Assembly: GCF_024347135.1 (NCBI RefSeq)
Contig: NZ_AP024908.1
Span: 806,001 to 870,000, forward strand
Direction of reading: 5' to 3'
Length of the DNA stretch: 64,000 nt
From: Vibrio spartinae
GTDB taxonomy: Bacteria; Pseudomonadota; Gammaproteobacteria; Enterobacterales; Vibrionaceae
The notes below the pieces were generated by a model. It made no database searches. It saw only the letters and a program-made list of their open reading frames with translations, and was not told the origin of the DNA. The translations under genes were made by a program, and so were the position numbers. Below are positions 1 through 8,333 of this stretch, piece after piece. The stretch's first letter is position 1. Every line of letters starts with the position of its first letter.

Positions 1-1013
1 CGAATCGGTAGTGCATTCTCGCCGATTCCGCCAGTAAATATAATCGCATCAACGCGCTGAAGCGGAATCATGTACGATGCAATATATTTTGCAACCCGAT
101 AGGTAAACACTTCAAAAGCAAGTTTGGCATCTTCATTGCCCTGCTCCATAGCTTCTAACACACCACGGGCATCGGAAGTCAGGCCGGATACGCCCAGAAA
201 ACCTGACTTTTTATACAACATGTCGAACACTTGTTCTTGTGTCCAGCCTTTCTTTAATAAAAACTCAATAACGGCCGGATCAATGTCACCACAGCGCGTC
301 CCCATCATCAATCCAGCCTGCGGGGTAAATCCCATCGACGTATCAACACACTGACCATCGCGAATCGCACAGACAGATGCCCCATTGCCCAGATGAACAG
401 AAATGACATTGGTGGCATTGACATCTTTATCCAGCATTTTTGCCGCTTCACGGCTGACATAATAATGGCTGGTGCCATGAAAACCATAACGGCGAATCGC
501 ATATTGATCGTATAACTCCGTTGGAATCGCATATCTGTAGGCTTTGGGCGGCATGGTTTGGTGGAACGCAGTATCGAATACGGCAAACTGAGGTAGCGAA
601 GGGAATGCTTTCATGGCAGCACGAATCCCTTTACCATGGGCGAGATTGTGTAAAGGTGCCAGTTCCGCCAGTTGCTCAATTTCGTCAACAACCTGTTCAT
701 TGATTCGAACCGTCGAAGTGAATTTTTCGCCCCCGTGGACAATCCGGTGTCCGGCGGCAATGATTTGGTCACTCAACCCAAGTGCATCAATCAGTTTGAC
801 AATCCGATCAACCGCATGTTGGTGATGATTATCAGGATAACCGATCATCTCCTCAGTTTTTTCACCCTGATACTTCCAGCTGATAGCCGCCTCGGGTAAC
901 CCGAAACACTCACCTAATCCACTCACAATGGCTTCACCACTTTGAGCATCAATCACTGCAAATTTAAGGGATGAACTACCTGAATTAACGACCAACACAT
1001 ACGAGCTCGACAT
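1..1013 (-). CDS. ackA: Acetate kinase, 3' end cut by window edge
   Basis: Acetate kinase interconverts acetate + ATP and acetyl phosphate + ADP in the cytoplasm; with Pta it handles overflow acetate. The reading frame begins at the ATG at 1011-1013 and runs off the left edge without a stop, so about 337 of the usual ~400 residues are visible. The N-terminus carries the phosphate-binding VVNSGSSSLKF signature, and later the family's second signature HGTSH and the nucleotide-binding stretch FTGGIGEN near the edge. No pta is visible next to it, and a second acetate kinase on chromosome II is typical of vibrios, so this may be the isolated paralogue. Family assignment is firm; whether it is the main or the accessory enzyme cannot be told here. 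Confidence 0.95.
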   Translation of the reverse strand, partial: MSSSYVLVVNSGSSSLKFAVIDAQSGEAIVSGLGECFGLPEAAISWKYQGEKTEEMIGYPDNHHQHAVDRIVKLIDALGLSDQIIAAGHRIVHGGEKFTSTVRINEQVVDEIEQLAELAPLHNLAHGKGIRAAMKAFPSLPQFAVFDTAFHQTMPPKAYRYAIPTELYDQYAIRRYGFHGTSHYYVSREAAKMLDKDVNATNVISVHLGNGASVCAIRDGQCVDTSMGFTPQAGLMMGTRCGDIDPAVIEFLLKKGWTQEQVFDMLYKKSGFLGVSGLTSDARGVLEAMEQGNEDAKLAFEVFTYRVAKYIASYMIPLQRVDAIIFTGGIGENALPI

Positions 1014-1210
1014 AAGGTTTTATCCTGTATCCAAATGAATATTGAAGCAAATGCTTCTCCTAACAATCAACGGTTCCATTATTCAATATTTTTTGAATGT
1101 TTCAACTTTATTTTATTTTGCAACGATCCTTAAGCCATTCTTTTATGATCGAAAACAAGGAATAGTTTATTTTCAAACTAAAAATATATGAATTTTCTCA
1201 GTCAGTACGT

Positions 1211-1708
1211 CTATGCCTGTAACTCAACGCAGCAAGCGCGGGCGGTCTCATTCACTTGGCTGTGCTTTAAGATCTGATATGCAAAATCGAGCGGAACATC
1301 ATAAGCTGAACAAGTTTTCGCAATGACTAAATCAGACACCAGAATATCGGTTTCTGTCTGGGTTAAAATCCCTGCGGCAACGGGTTTACCCTGTTCAAAA
1401 CCAAGATACAATTCACAAGGCGGCGAATAGATAATTTGTGTAAAGAACTCGATAATGGCTTCTTGTTCTGTCAAGGCGTGGTATTGCGTGGCTTGGAGCT
1501 GCGCAAACATGACCGTTAAGCGATGAAAATCAACGCGATAAACATCCTGAGGCATCAACTCAGTCACCGTCTTTAATTCGATATTTTGATATGCGCATTG
1601 CTGAACCGATGCCAGATAAAGATCACGACCCGCTAAACTTTGAGGCGTTGGATACGCAACATCTACTTGAGCCGATAACCACTGGTTTTTTATTTGTGCG
1701 ATATTCAT
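1211..1708 (-). CDS. Unknown protein with weak GNAT-like features
   Basis: A 165-residue soluble protein that I do not recognise. I chose the ATG at 1706-1708 (MNIAQIKNQW) because AGGG lies about six bases upstream; the frame stays open to 1816 with an upstream ATG. The second half (ELYLGFEQGKPVAAGIL, then a strand IL-VSDLVIA) resembles the beta-strand/turn/beta-strand of an acetyltransferase core, but no clear acetyl-CoA loop is visible. There is no signal peptide or membrane segment. It sits alone between ackA and a CreA-like gene transcribed the other way. Function should be left open. Confidence 0.6.
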   Translation of the reverse strand: MNIAQIKNQWLSAQVDVAYPTPQSLAGRDLYLASVQQCAYQNIELKTVTELMPQDVYRVDFHRLTVMFAQLQATQYHALTEQEAIIEFFTQIIYSPPCELYLGFEQGKPVAAGILTQTETDILVSDLVIAKTCSAYDVPLDFAYQILKHSQVNETARACCVELQA

Positions 1709-1948
1709 AAACCCTATCATTTCAATATCAGGGAGATACACCATCTTACGCGAATCTGTGCCGAAAAGGGGATAAAAGTGGTCCCTGTGTTGATCACGAA
1801 CCGAAATCTTCCACAATAAGCATCATCATTCCACTGCGGTATTGAGATACCCTATCAAGGTAATCCTTTTACCTGACTCACTTTATTTGGGAATCATCGA
1901 ATATCTTGATATGATGGGCACCACTCATTTGACGGCTGGAAACCAAAC

Positions 1949-2425
1949 ATGAGACTCAAGAATATATTCATCGCGTCACTACTTTCTCTGGGGCTCACCG
2001 CCTGTGATAACAGCGAAGTGGGTGATGTCAGTTTAGGTCTATTTACAACCCAAGATATCAAAATCAATCAGCTCATTGATCCTATCGTGACAGGGGTGAC
2101 TTGTCATATTGCCAGCATTGAAGCTGATCTCAGTTTATCAGATCCATCAGACTCATCGATTGCTTGCCGACAAACAGGAGAGATTACCCCTGCAATGATT
2201 GCAAAAATTGATAAGTCCGATTCGGGTGAAGTGATTTTCAAAAAATCCAAAAGTATTTTCTTTAAGTCAATGAAAATGAGAAGAATATATGACCCGCAGA
2301 CACAAACGTTGATCTACGTGTCTTACTCAACCAAAGAAACGTCCGGCAGCTTCAAACACAGTATATCAACGGTCCCACTGTGGGGGACAAAAGCCTATCA
2401 AATATCACCGAAGCCGAATCATTAA
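1949..2425 (+). CDS. creA: CreA family lipoprotein
   Basis: A 158-residue exported protein of the CreA family (function unknown; in E. coli creA lies upstream of creBCD). The N-terminus is a lipoprotein signal peptide with lipobox LTAC, cysteine at residue 19, so the mature protein is probably membrane anchored, whereas E. coli CreA has a plain signal peptide. The family core is recognisable from memory of the E. coli sequence: IDPIVTGVTC, SSIACRQTGEI, GEVIFKKSKSIFFKSMKMRRIYD, then LIYVSYSTKE and a closing SISTVPLWG. No creB/C/D follows, so it is a solitary copy. A hairpin without a T-run (about 2435-2461) lies just downstream. Confidence 0.85.
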   Translation: MRLKNIFIASLLSLGLTACDNSEVGDVSLGLFTTQDIKINQLIDPIVTGVTCHIASIEADLSLSDPSDSSIACRQTGEITPAMIAKIDKSDSGEVIFKKSKSIFFKSMKMRRIYDPQTQTLIYVSYSTKETSGSFKHSISTVPLWGTKAYQISPKPNH

Positions 2426-2626
2426 AAATAAGCAGAAATGTGAGGCACATATTTCTGTGCAGTGGCTAGCGAACAGTGAGCATTTGGAACAAATGTCACA
2501 CTTTTATTCATCCTGACAGAGTAGCTCAATCATTTATTTTTATTGATATCAATTACACTGATACTACCAATCTGGACAAATCACATTGATGAGCATATAG
2601 ACTGGCGTCAAGGAGCCTTCAATTTC

Positions 2627-4399
2627 ATGCAAAAAGACTTGGGGGAAGCGGTGTTACAAGTTCAGCCGCCCAACAATGAATATAAAACACGCCTCATTCA
2701 TATTTTTGATGTGTTTAATGAGGGGATATTTCATTTGGATACAAAAGGACTTCTGACATTCTACAATCCCGATTTTTATGTCCAGTTTGGTATTCATTCC
2801 CCCACGATTCATATCTCCGCATGGTATGCACTTGTTCATCCTGATGATCAAGTATTACTGATCGACCGAGTCAACGAGCATATCGATACTTTAGAACAAC
2901 GGATACTCAATCAATATCGGGTAAAAAAAACTGACGGTGATTACTTATGGATCGAAGGGTGTGCGGTCAGTTTAACGGAAAAGAGTGAAACTTACGTCGT
3001 CGGGAGTCACCGAGACATCTCTGATAAAAAAAGGATGGAAACCTATCTTAAGGAAGCGGCTTTCTATGATGATAGCTCTGCCCTATTCAATCTGAGAAAA
3101 CTACTTCTAGATCTGGATTTACTCGTTCAGTCACCAGATAACAACTTTTCAGTCATTTATATCCGGATTCATGAATTGCAATCCTACCTGATCGAATACG
3201 GAACCGATCTCCTCAAAAATGTCATCACCAATGTCAAATCAGCGGCCAAAGTCTTTCCTCCCGAACACGCAACGCTTTATCGGGTCAGTTTGGATACATA
3301 CGCGATACTGTTCAGAAATTCGGTATCACATACTTCTCTCAGAATGATGTGTGCTCAGTTCGTGCTCCGTTATCAGACCTGTATGGCACAACAAAATACC
3401 CTCTTTGCCAACGGCATGAGCCTCGGTATCTATCCTGATTGTGACCAGCTTGAAAGTGAAGAAATCCTGAGTATTGCCTTTCGAACATGCGCATTCGCCA
3501 GTGAACAAAGTCAGTCTCAAATCGAATTATATGAAGGTTATACGCGACAGAAAGTCGATCGCTATTTTTATATCGAAAGTGGTTTAAAAAGTGCGCTAAG
3601 AAACAAAAGTCTGTCAGTCAAATATCAACCCATTATTGAGACCACGACAGGCAAAGTCTCCAGTTTCGAAGCTTTAGTCAGATGGCACTCCAAAGATTAC
3701 GGTAATATCTACCCCGATGAGTTCATCCCCGTGGCTGAGAATAAAGGGCTCATCGTTGAGCTGGGTTATCAAGTGTTTGAAAAGGCATGCCAGTTCATCA
3801 ATCACTATAACGTCACGAACCAGGCTTCCGCCCGGGTAAACGTCAATGTATCGGTATTGCAATTACTGAACAGTAACTTTCCCGATGAAATGTTACGGAT
3901 CACATCAGAATCAGGTCTGAATCCGGCTTCAATCATTCTCGAATTAACTGAAACCGTGATTCTCGATGAACATAAATACGCCCTTCAACAGATCAACCGA
4001 CTGAGTTCTCTTGGCTTTTTACTGTCTCTGGATGATTTCGGGGCTGGTTTTAGCTCGATCCACAGCTTTTTTGATCTGCCATTTGATCAAATCAAGATAG
4101 ACCGATACTTCTCAATGAAAACCATGAAAAATGGTAACTCTTGCCAGTTTTTGGAATTTTTAATCGAGTTATGTCGGAAAGAGCAGATCAGTGTCGTCAT
4201 CGAAGGCATTGAAAACAATGAGATGTTACACCAATTCTACGCAATGGGGGCTTCTCACCTGCAAGGTTACTGGTTTGCCAAACCATTATCGATTGCAGCT
4301 GCCATGAACTATAATCCATCAGACGTGATGGAGATGCCAGTCTCATCGAATTGTGGCAGATGCCAACCCCTTCCATCGATATCCCAAAGTACCGAATAG
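2627..4399 (+). CDS. PAS / degenerate GGDEF / EAL cyclic-di-GMP phosphodiesterase
   Basis: Cytoplasmic protein of about 590 residues predicted to hydrolyse c-di-GMP to pGpG. The ATG at 2627 is chosen because AAGGAG lies 11 bases upstream; the frame stays open to a TTG at 2543 that has no ribosome site. Order: a PAS fold plus PAC tail (GDYLWIEGCAVSL, then VVGSHRDISDKKR), a GGDEF-like domain in which the signature is lost (RVSLDTYAILF in its place), and a C-terminal EAL domain. All expected EAL residues are visible: EALVRW (E348), NVNVS, ELTET, DDFGAGFSS, KIDR, VIEGIEN and QGYWFAKPL. It should therefore be an active phosphodiesterase with a non-catalytic GGDEF. The last 57 bases are shared with the 3' end of the convergent protease gene. 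Confidence 0.9.
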   Translation: MQKDLGEAVLQVQPPNNEYKTRLIHIFDVFNEGIFHLDTKGLLTFYNPDFYVQFGIHSPTIHISAWYALVHPDDQVLLIDRVNEHIDTLEQRILNQYRVKKTDGDYLWIEGCAVSLTEKSETYVVGSHRDISDKKRMETYLKEAAFYDDSSALFNLRKLLLDLDLLVQSPDNNFSVIYIRIHELQSYLIEYGTDLLKNVITNVKSAAKVFPPEHATLYRVSLDTYAILFRNSVSHTSLRMMCAQFVLRYQTCMAQQNTLFANGMSLGIYPDCDQLESEEILSIAFRTCAFASEQSQSQIELYEGYTRQKVDRYFYIESGLKSALRNKSLSVKYQPIIETTTGKVSSFEALVRWHSKDYGNIYPDEFIPVAENKGLIVELGYQVFEKACQFINHYNVTNQASARVNVNVSVLQLLNSNFPDEMLRITSESGLNPASIILELTETVILDEHKYALQQINRLSSLGFLLSLDDFGAGFSSIHSFFDLPFDQIKIDRYFSMKTMKNGNSCQFLEFLIELCRKEQISVVIEGIENNEMLHQFYAMGASHLQGYWFAKPLSIAAAMNYNPSDVMEMPVSSNCGRCQPLPSISQSTE

Positions 4400-5380
4400 T
4401 AACCACAACAAGTGCCATCCTATCGAGCCGCCGCCTGAGCTACTACTACTACTGGTGGCGGTGGAGGAACTGTCACTTAAAGATAAAATCTGTGTCTGAT
4501 AATACGTCTGACGTTTTGCATCCGTTGCAATATAGTTTGGCGCAATCATGCCATTCAATACATTGGTTATCCAACTGTCATAATCAGCAACCTCAGTAAA
4601 AACCCCCGTAACCGAGCCAGAACCACAAATCGTCGGTCCAAAGCTGGTTATACCAACTTGACGCAGTGTGCCACTGTCATTCCAGTAGATCGGCCCACCG
4701 GAATCTCCAGAGCAAACACCATTATTCATCGTGGGTGAATTTCCCCCGGAAAAACAGATCTGAGTATTATGCAACCCACTATATTTTGAAGAACAGGTTG
4801 AATTATCAACATAACTCATTGATGTTTCTAATAATTTATAGGTTGTGGTATTGACTGTGGTATTCCCATGACCAATGGCAATAAAACTCTGACTATTGTT
4901 GCGATAAGAGTCATCAGTTGGTGGCCGATTGACGGTTCCGCCAGTATTCAACGGTGATGTCAGTTTAATGATCGCAATATCGTCTTTCCATAAATCACTT
5001 TCTGAGTCACTAAACGAATTAAAATAATAAAACGCAGCCGGTCTGACTGGGGTAATGTTATAAATCCAATCCGTTTCATCATCAATCTGACCAACGGTCA
5101 TAAACAACATGAACTCTTCATTAATACTGCCGCCACTAAAAATACAGTGTGCAGCCGTCAGCACATACTGACTATTCAACATGGTTCCACCACACAAACT
5201 ATGCCCACCATACACCCGATCATACTCTGTTCGATCATAAAACAAGCTGACAAAATCAGGATAGGTGACGACTGATGTTTCCGTTCCGTTGACGATATAA
5301 GGGGAAACATCACTCGAAAATACGGATGAAGACAAGAAACAACAGCAGCACAGCGCAGTACGAATCCATTTTGAAAACAT
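4343..5380 (-). CDS. Secreted trypsin-like serine protease with GlyGly-CTERM tail
   Basis: Exported S1-family protease of 345 residues. It has a Sec signal peptide (RTALCCCCFLSSSVFSSD), a zymogen-like IVNGTE activation site, and a full catalytic triad: His in LTAAHC, Asp in DDIAIIKL and Ser in CSGDSGGP. After the protease domain come a Ser-rich linker, GGGSIGW, a hydrophobic segment and a basic end. This is the GlyGly-CTERM signal that rhombosortase processes on type II secretion substrates; the relatives are the VesA/B/C proteases of V. cholerae. Type II export and cleavage of the tail are inferred from the family. The end of the gene, which encodes part of the GlyGly-CTERM tail, overlaps the end of the opposing EAL gene by 57 bases. 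Confidence 0.93.
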   Translation of the reverse strand: MFSKWIRTALCCCCFLSSSVFSSDVSPYIVNGTETSVVTYPDFVSLFYDRTEYDRVYGGHSLCGGTMLNSQYVLTAAHCIFSGGSINEEFMLFMTVGQIDDETDWIYNITPVRPAAFYYFNSFSDSESDLWKDDIAIIKLTSPLNTGGTVNRPPTDDSYRNNSQSFIAIGHGNTTVNTTTYKLLETSMSYVDNSTCSSKYSGLHNTQICFSGGNSPTMNNGVCSGDSGGPIYWNDSGTLRQVGITSFGPTICGSGSVTGVFTEVADYDSWITNVLNGMIAPNYIATDAKRQTYYQTQILSLSDSSSTATSSSSSSGGGSIGWHLLWLLFGTLGYRWKGLASATIR

Positions 5381-5430
5381 GAGAATATTTCGACATTGAT
5401 AAAAGTATGACTATCATAGCCGCGCGAAAA

Positions 5431-5462
5431 AAAAAGGAAAATACTTTCTGTATTTTCCTTTT
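5431..5462 (-). terminator. Intrinsic terminator of gcvT
   Basis: A 13-bp perfect inverted repeat (5432-5444 with 5450-5462, 5-base loop). On the minus strand it is followed by a run of nine T, 18 bases after the gcvT stop codon. It separates gcvT from the protease gene. Confidence 0.85.
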
Positions 5463-5480
5463 CAATTTGATTCAATGAAA

Positions 5481-6617
5481 TCATTTACCCCGATAATAGC
5501 GCTGAGGCACAAACGGCATTTTGGTCACCGTCATCGGCAACATCTTACCGCGCACGTCAGCGTAAATCTCCGTTCCAAGGGTGGCACACTCACGGGCAAT
5601 ATATCCCATCGAAACCGGCTGTCCGGCCGTTGGGCCCGATGTGCCGCTGGTCACAATGCCGATATCCTGGCCTTGCTGATTAAATAACACCGTCCCTTCC
5701 CGAACCGGTGCTTTGGTCTGTCCGACCAATCCGACACGCTTGCGTTTTGCGGATTGTTGTTCAATCTGCTCCAGAATCACTGCCGCCCCGGGAAATCCAC
5801 CGGCTCTGGCACCATCACGTCGGCGAACCGGGCTGATAGCCCAGAGTAAACTCGCTTCCACAGGCGTCGTCGTCTCATCCAAATCATGACCATAAAGACA
5901 CAAACCACATTCCAACCGCAGCGAATCACGCGCACCAAGGCCAATCGGAGTGACCTCATCAAATGTCAGAAGATGACGAGCCAGTCGTTCCGCCTGATCG
6001 GCCGGGACAGAAATTTCATAACCATCTTCACCGGTATATCCACTTCGACTCACAATACATTCGATATCCAACAGCGACACGCGACGAACATCCATAAAAT
6101 GCATGTCTGCCACTTCCGGAGCCAGTTGTGATAATACGCTGACAGCCATAGGCCCTTGCAATGCCAGTAGCGCCTGATCATTCATCTCTTCCAAAACCAG
6201 ATGTGCTGGCAAATGCTGTTTCAGATGTGCGATATCCTGCTGTTTACAGGCGGCATTGATGACCACAAACAGACAGTCACCTAAATTGGCGATCATTAAA
6301 TCATCACGGATCCCACCGGTTTCATTGGTCAAAAAACCATACCGCTGTTTACCGATCGGCAGATCAACAATATCGACAGGAACCAGCGATTCCAGCGCCA
6401 ATGCAGCCCCCTCTCCCTTCAAGCAAATCTGTCCCATATGAGAGACGTCAAATAGACCGGCAGCTTCACGGGTATGTAAATGCTCTCTCTTGACACCTAA
6501 CGGATACTGAACCGGCATTTCATAACCGGCGAACGGCACCATCTTGGCACCAAATTCTTGATGTAAAGCATACAACGGTGTTCTTAACAGCGACTGGTTC
6601 TCTTGTTCAGATGACAT
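5481..6617 (-). CDS. gcvT: Glycine cleavage system T protein (aminomethyltransferase)
   Basis: GcvT takes the aminomethyl group from lipoyl-GcvH, releases ammonia and passes the one-carbon unit to tetrahydrofolate. The protein begins MSSEQENQSLLRTPLYALH, with the start at 6615-6617 supported by GGGAGA six bases upstream; an in-frame ATG 18 bases further up lacks a site. Length 378 fits the family. Motifs include FAGYEMPVQY, GLFDVSHMGQ, the folate-site residues in SRSGYTGEDGYEI, GLGARDSLRLE and the C-terminal SGTSGPT. It is transcribed with, and 106 bases downstream of, the XRE-cupin regulator, away from gcvH and gcvP. A palindrome at 6685-6700 in that gap is shared with the regulator's upstream region. 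Confidence 0.97.
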   Translation of the reverse strand: MSSEQENQSLLRTPLYALHQEFGAKMVPFAGYEMPVQYPLGVKREHLHTREAAGLFDVSHMGQICLKGEGAALALESLVPVDIVDLPIGKQRYGFLTNETGGIRDDLMIANLGDCLFVVINAACKQQDIAHLKQHLPAHLVLEEMNDQALLALQGPMAVSVLSQLAPEVADMHFMDVRRVSLLDIECIVSRSGYTGEDGYEISVPADQAERLARHLLTFDEVTPIGLGARDSLRLECGLCLYGHDLDETTTPVEASLLWAISPVRRRDGARAGGFPGAAVILEQIEQQSAKRKRVGLVGQTKAPVREGTVLFNQQGQDIGIVTSGTSGPTAGQPVSMGYIARECATLGTEIYADVRGKMLPMTVTKMPFVPQRYYRGK

Positions 6618-6684
6618 GTGGCTCTCCCTTTTCATACATCCGGTTTGCCCGATAAAGCAGACTTTAATTTTGTATTTTACGCAT

Positions 6685-6700
6685 GTTTCCGATAAGAAAC
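6685..6700. promoter_or_regulatory. Candidate operator upstream of gcvT
   Basis: The palindrome GTTTCCGATAAGAAAC has 5-bp arms around CGATAA. A near-identical element lies at 7522-7537. It sits 68-83 bases before the gcvT start, in the gap between the XRE-cupin gene and gcvT. Binding by that regulator is inference. Confidence 0.45.
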
Positions 6701-6723
6701 TTATTGAAACACACTCAGATTGA

Positions 6724-7347
6724 TCATTTCGCAGTAACCCATAAAATCAGCGCATCAGAATCGCTGACAGACGTTAAGACATGCCCCATGTTGGCATCAT
6801 AGTAGACACTGTCCCCCTCATTCAGGGTTATCGGTTCATAAAACTCGGTATACAACATCACCGAGCCTTCCAGCACCAGCAGAAACTCTTCACCATCATG
6901 CCGGACCCAATCCCCATATTCCTCAAACACTCTTGCCCGAACCCGAGTCTTAAACGGGGTCATCTTCTTGCCCGATAACTGAGTCGCCAGCAATTCATGT
7001 TCATACGTGGATGTCGGATGGGGTTTCCCCTGCTCCGCCAGAGTGATATCTCTGCGCCCCGTCGCGACAACTTTCTTCGGTGGCTCAAATAGTTGTGGCA
7101 TCCCGATATCCAAGCCATGCGCGAGCTTTTGCATCGCCTGAAATGTCGGTGAAATCTGCTCATTCTCAATTTTACTCAGAGTCGACCTCGCCAATCCGGT
7201 CTTCTGACTTGCTTCTTCTAACGTCAGCCCGAGTTCAAGACGAATATCTTTAATACGCTGTCCTAATCGAAGCGGGTCGATATTATTTCCCTGGGATTCC
7301 TGCGTTAAAACCAAAGCAGGATTATCATCCAGTGTACTTTTCCCCAT
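6724..7347 (-). CDS. XRE-family regulator with C-terminal cupin domain
   Basis: DNA-binding regulator of 207 residues. The start MGKSTLDDNP is supported by GAGGAGA upstream; the frame is open to 7473 without another site. An N-terminal helix-turn-helix (IKDIRLELGLTLEEASQKTGLARSTLSKIENEQISP) is followed by a small beta-barrel cupin (EEFLLVLEGSVMLYTEFYEPITLNEGDSVYYDANMGHVL) that may bind a small ligand. The same gene lies between gcvT and gcvH in other vibrios, so control of glycine cleavage is likely. The ligand, perhaps glycine or a derivative, is unknown. The gene is divergent from gcvH over a 509-base gap that holds the candidate operator and iterons reported here. Confidence 0.9.
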   Translation of the reverse strand: MGKSTLDDNPALVLTQESQGNNIDPLRLGQRIKDIRLELGLTLEEASQKTGLARSTLSKIENEQISPTFQAMQKLAHGLDIGMPQLFEPPKKVVATGRRDITLAEQGKPHPTSTYEHELLATQLSGKKMTPFKTRVRARVFEEYGDWVRHDGEEFLLVLEGSVMLYTEFYEPITLNEGDSVYYDANMGHVLTSVSDSDALILWVTAK

Positions 7348-7521
7348 GATGTCTCCTCGAGTAAACATCAATGACCGTTCCCACCGGAACTTGGTCATCT
7401 CAATCAATATCGTTGCCTTCAGGTGCGACGGTTTTTCACTCACACGATGGTCTCGGTTTCCAACAAATCTCACTGAGACGACATCTTATGATGACTTGTT
7501 TACATACTAGCAAGAAAATTA

Positions 7522-7537
7522 ATTTCCTATAAGAAAT
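7522..7537. promoter_or_regulatory. Candidate operator in the regulator/gcvH intergenic region
   Basis: The palindrome ATTTCCTATAAGAAAT matches the element upstream of gcvT at 14 of 16 positions counting the paired outer base as changed (core TTTCC-ATAAGAAA). It is the only other copy I see in the cluster. It lies in the divergent promoter region between the XRE-cupin gene and gcvH. Confidence 0.45.
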
Positions 7538-7589
7538 TTTTATTGCTTACCATTCTCTCAACAGGTAATGTTAGCGATATATGAGCCGG

Positions 7590-7647
7590 ATTTTTACAGA
7601 GATGACTTATTTTTACAGGCATGATTTATTTTTTACAGTCGTGACTT
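7590..7647. repeat. Three tandem 19-bp repeats upstream of gcvH
   Basis: Direct repeats begin at 7590, 7609 and 7628, each ATTTTTACAG followed by two variable bases and RTGAYTT (the third copy has one extra T). A lone ATTTTTACAG recurs at 7775-7784. Near-two-turn spacing (19 bp) suggests a multimeric protein-binding site in the gcvH promoter region. No protein can be assigned from sequence. Confidence 0.6.
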
Positions 7648-7856
7648 AGTAACATCGTCCAAATTGGCTACGCTATGGGAAGAGTCGGATACCCGATGAT
7701 TCCTGATGAAAGACAACGGTGAATAGCAACTAAAGCAGATTTTGTTTTTCATGATGTTTTGTAGTCATGCTCTGATTTTTACAGATTCTCAGGAATAAAA
7801 TCTGAATCCGGTGACACTCTGATCACTCGTTATAATCGTTTTTTGGAGATAAATGC

Positions 7857-8234
7857 ATGGATAACACGCTGAAGTTTACCGACAGTCACGAATGGGTTCT
7901 CAATCACGGTGACGGGACTGTTACCGTCGGCATTTCAGAACACGCACAAGAAATGTTAGGGGATGTCGTATATGTTGAACTCCCTAATGTTGATAGTGAC
8001 GTGGATGCTGGCGACAACTTTTCATTGGTCGAATCCGTTAAAGCGGCATCTGATATCTATTCCCCGGTTAGCGGTATTATTATTGAAGTGAATGATGATC
8101 TCGAAGATCGTCCTGAGCTGATTAACGAAGAACCGTATGAAGGGGGGTGGATTGCCAAAATCCGCATGACGGATCCAACTGAATTGGATGATCTAAAAGA
8201 CAGCGAAGAATATCTCAATACACTGGAAGACTGA
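7857..8234 (+). CDS. gcvH: Glycine cleavage system H protein
   Basis: GcvH is the lipoylated carrier that shuttles the aminomethyl group between GcvP, GcvT and the L protein. The 125-residue length is usual. The lipoyl lysine is K62 in LVESVKAASDIYSP, within the hybrid-motif fold. The start ATG follows TTTTGGAGATAAATGC, a clear ribosome site. A TATAAT at 7831-7836 would give a very short leader and is only a weak promoter candidate. A strong terminator hairpin follows the stop codon, before gcvP. Confidence 0.97.
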   Translation: MDNTLKFTDSHEWVLNHGDGTVTVGISEHAQEMLGDVVYVELPNVDSDVDAGDNFSLVESVKAASDIYSPVSGIIIEVNDDLEDRPELINEEPYEGGWIAKIRMTDPTELDDLKDSEEYLNTLED

Positions 8235-8240
8235 TCAACA

Positions 8241-8275
8241 AAAGCTGCTTACATCCCTTGTATGCAGCTTTTTTT
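8241..8275 (+). terminator. Terminator-type hairpin between gcvH and gcvP
   Basis: AAAGCTGC (8241-8248) pairs with GCAGCTTT (8264-8271), extended by TACA/TGTA across one T-T mismatch around a TCCCT loop, and runs into seven T. It begins six bases after the gcvH stop and 58-90 bases before gcvP, so it should lower transcription of gcvP relative to gcvH or act as an attenuator. Confidence 0.8.
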
Positions 8276-8333
8276 ATGTCCCGAGTTCAGCTTGTATCCA
8301 ACGGATACCTTTTTGTGGTCACGGTAAGGAATT

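Noticed and set aside
5475..5687. Short frames inside and opposite gcvT, gcvP, zwf and gnd
   Set aside because: All lie in alternative frames of well-identified genes without ribosome sites.
7474..7856. Glycine riboswitch upstream of gcvH or gcvT
   Set aside because: I looked for the conserved CACCGAAG and CUCUCAGGCAAA cores on both strands here and at 6618-6723. Only a loose TCTCAGGAATAAAA (7787-7800) was found, without the other core.
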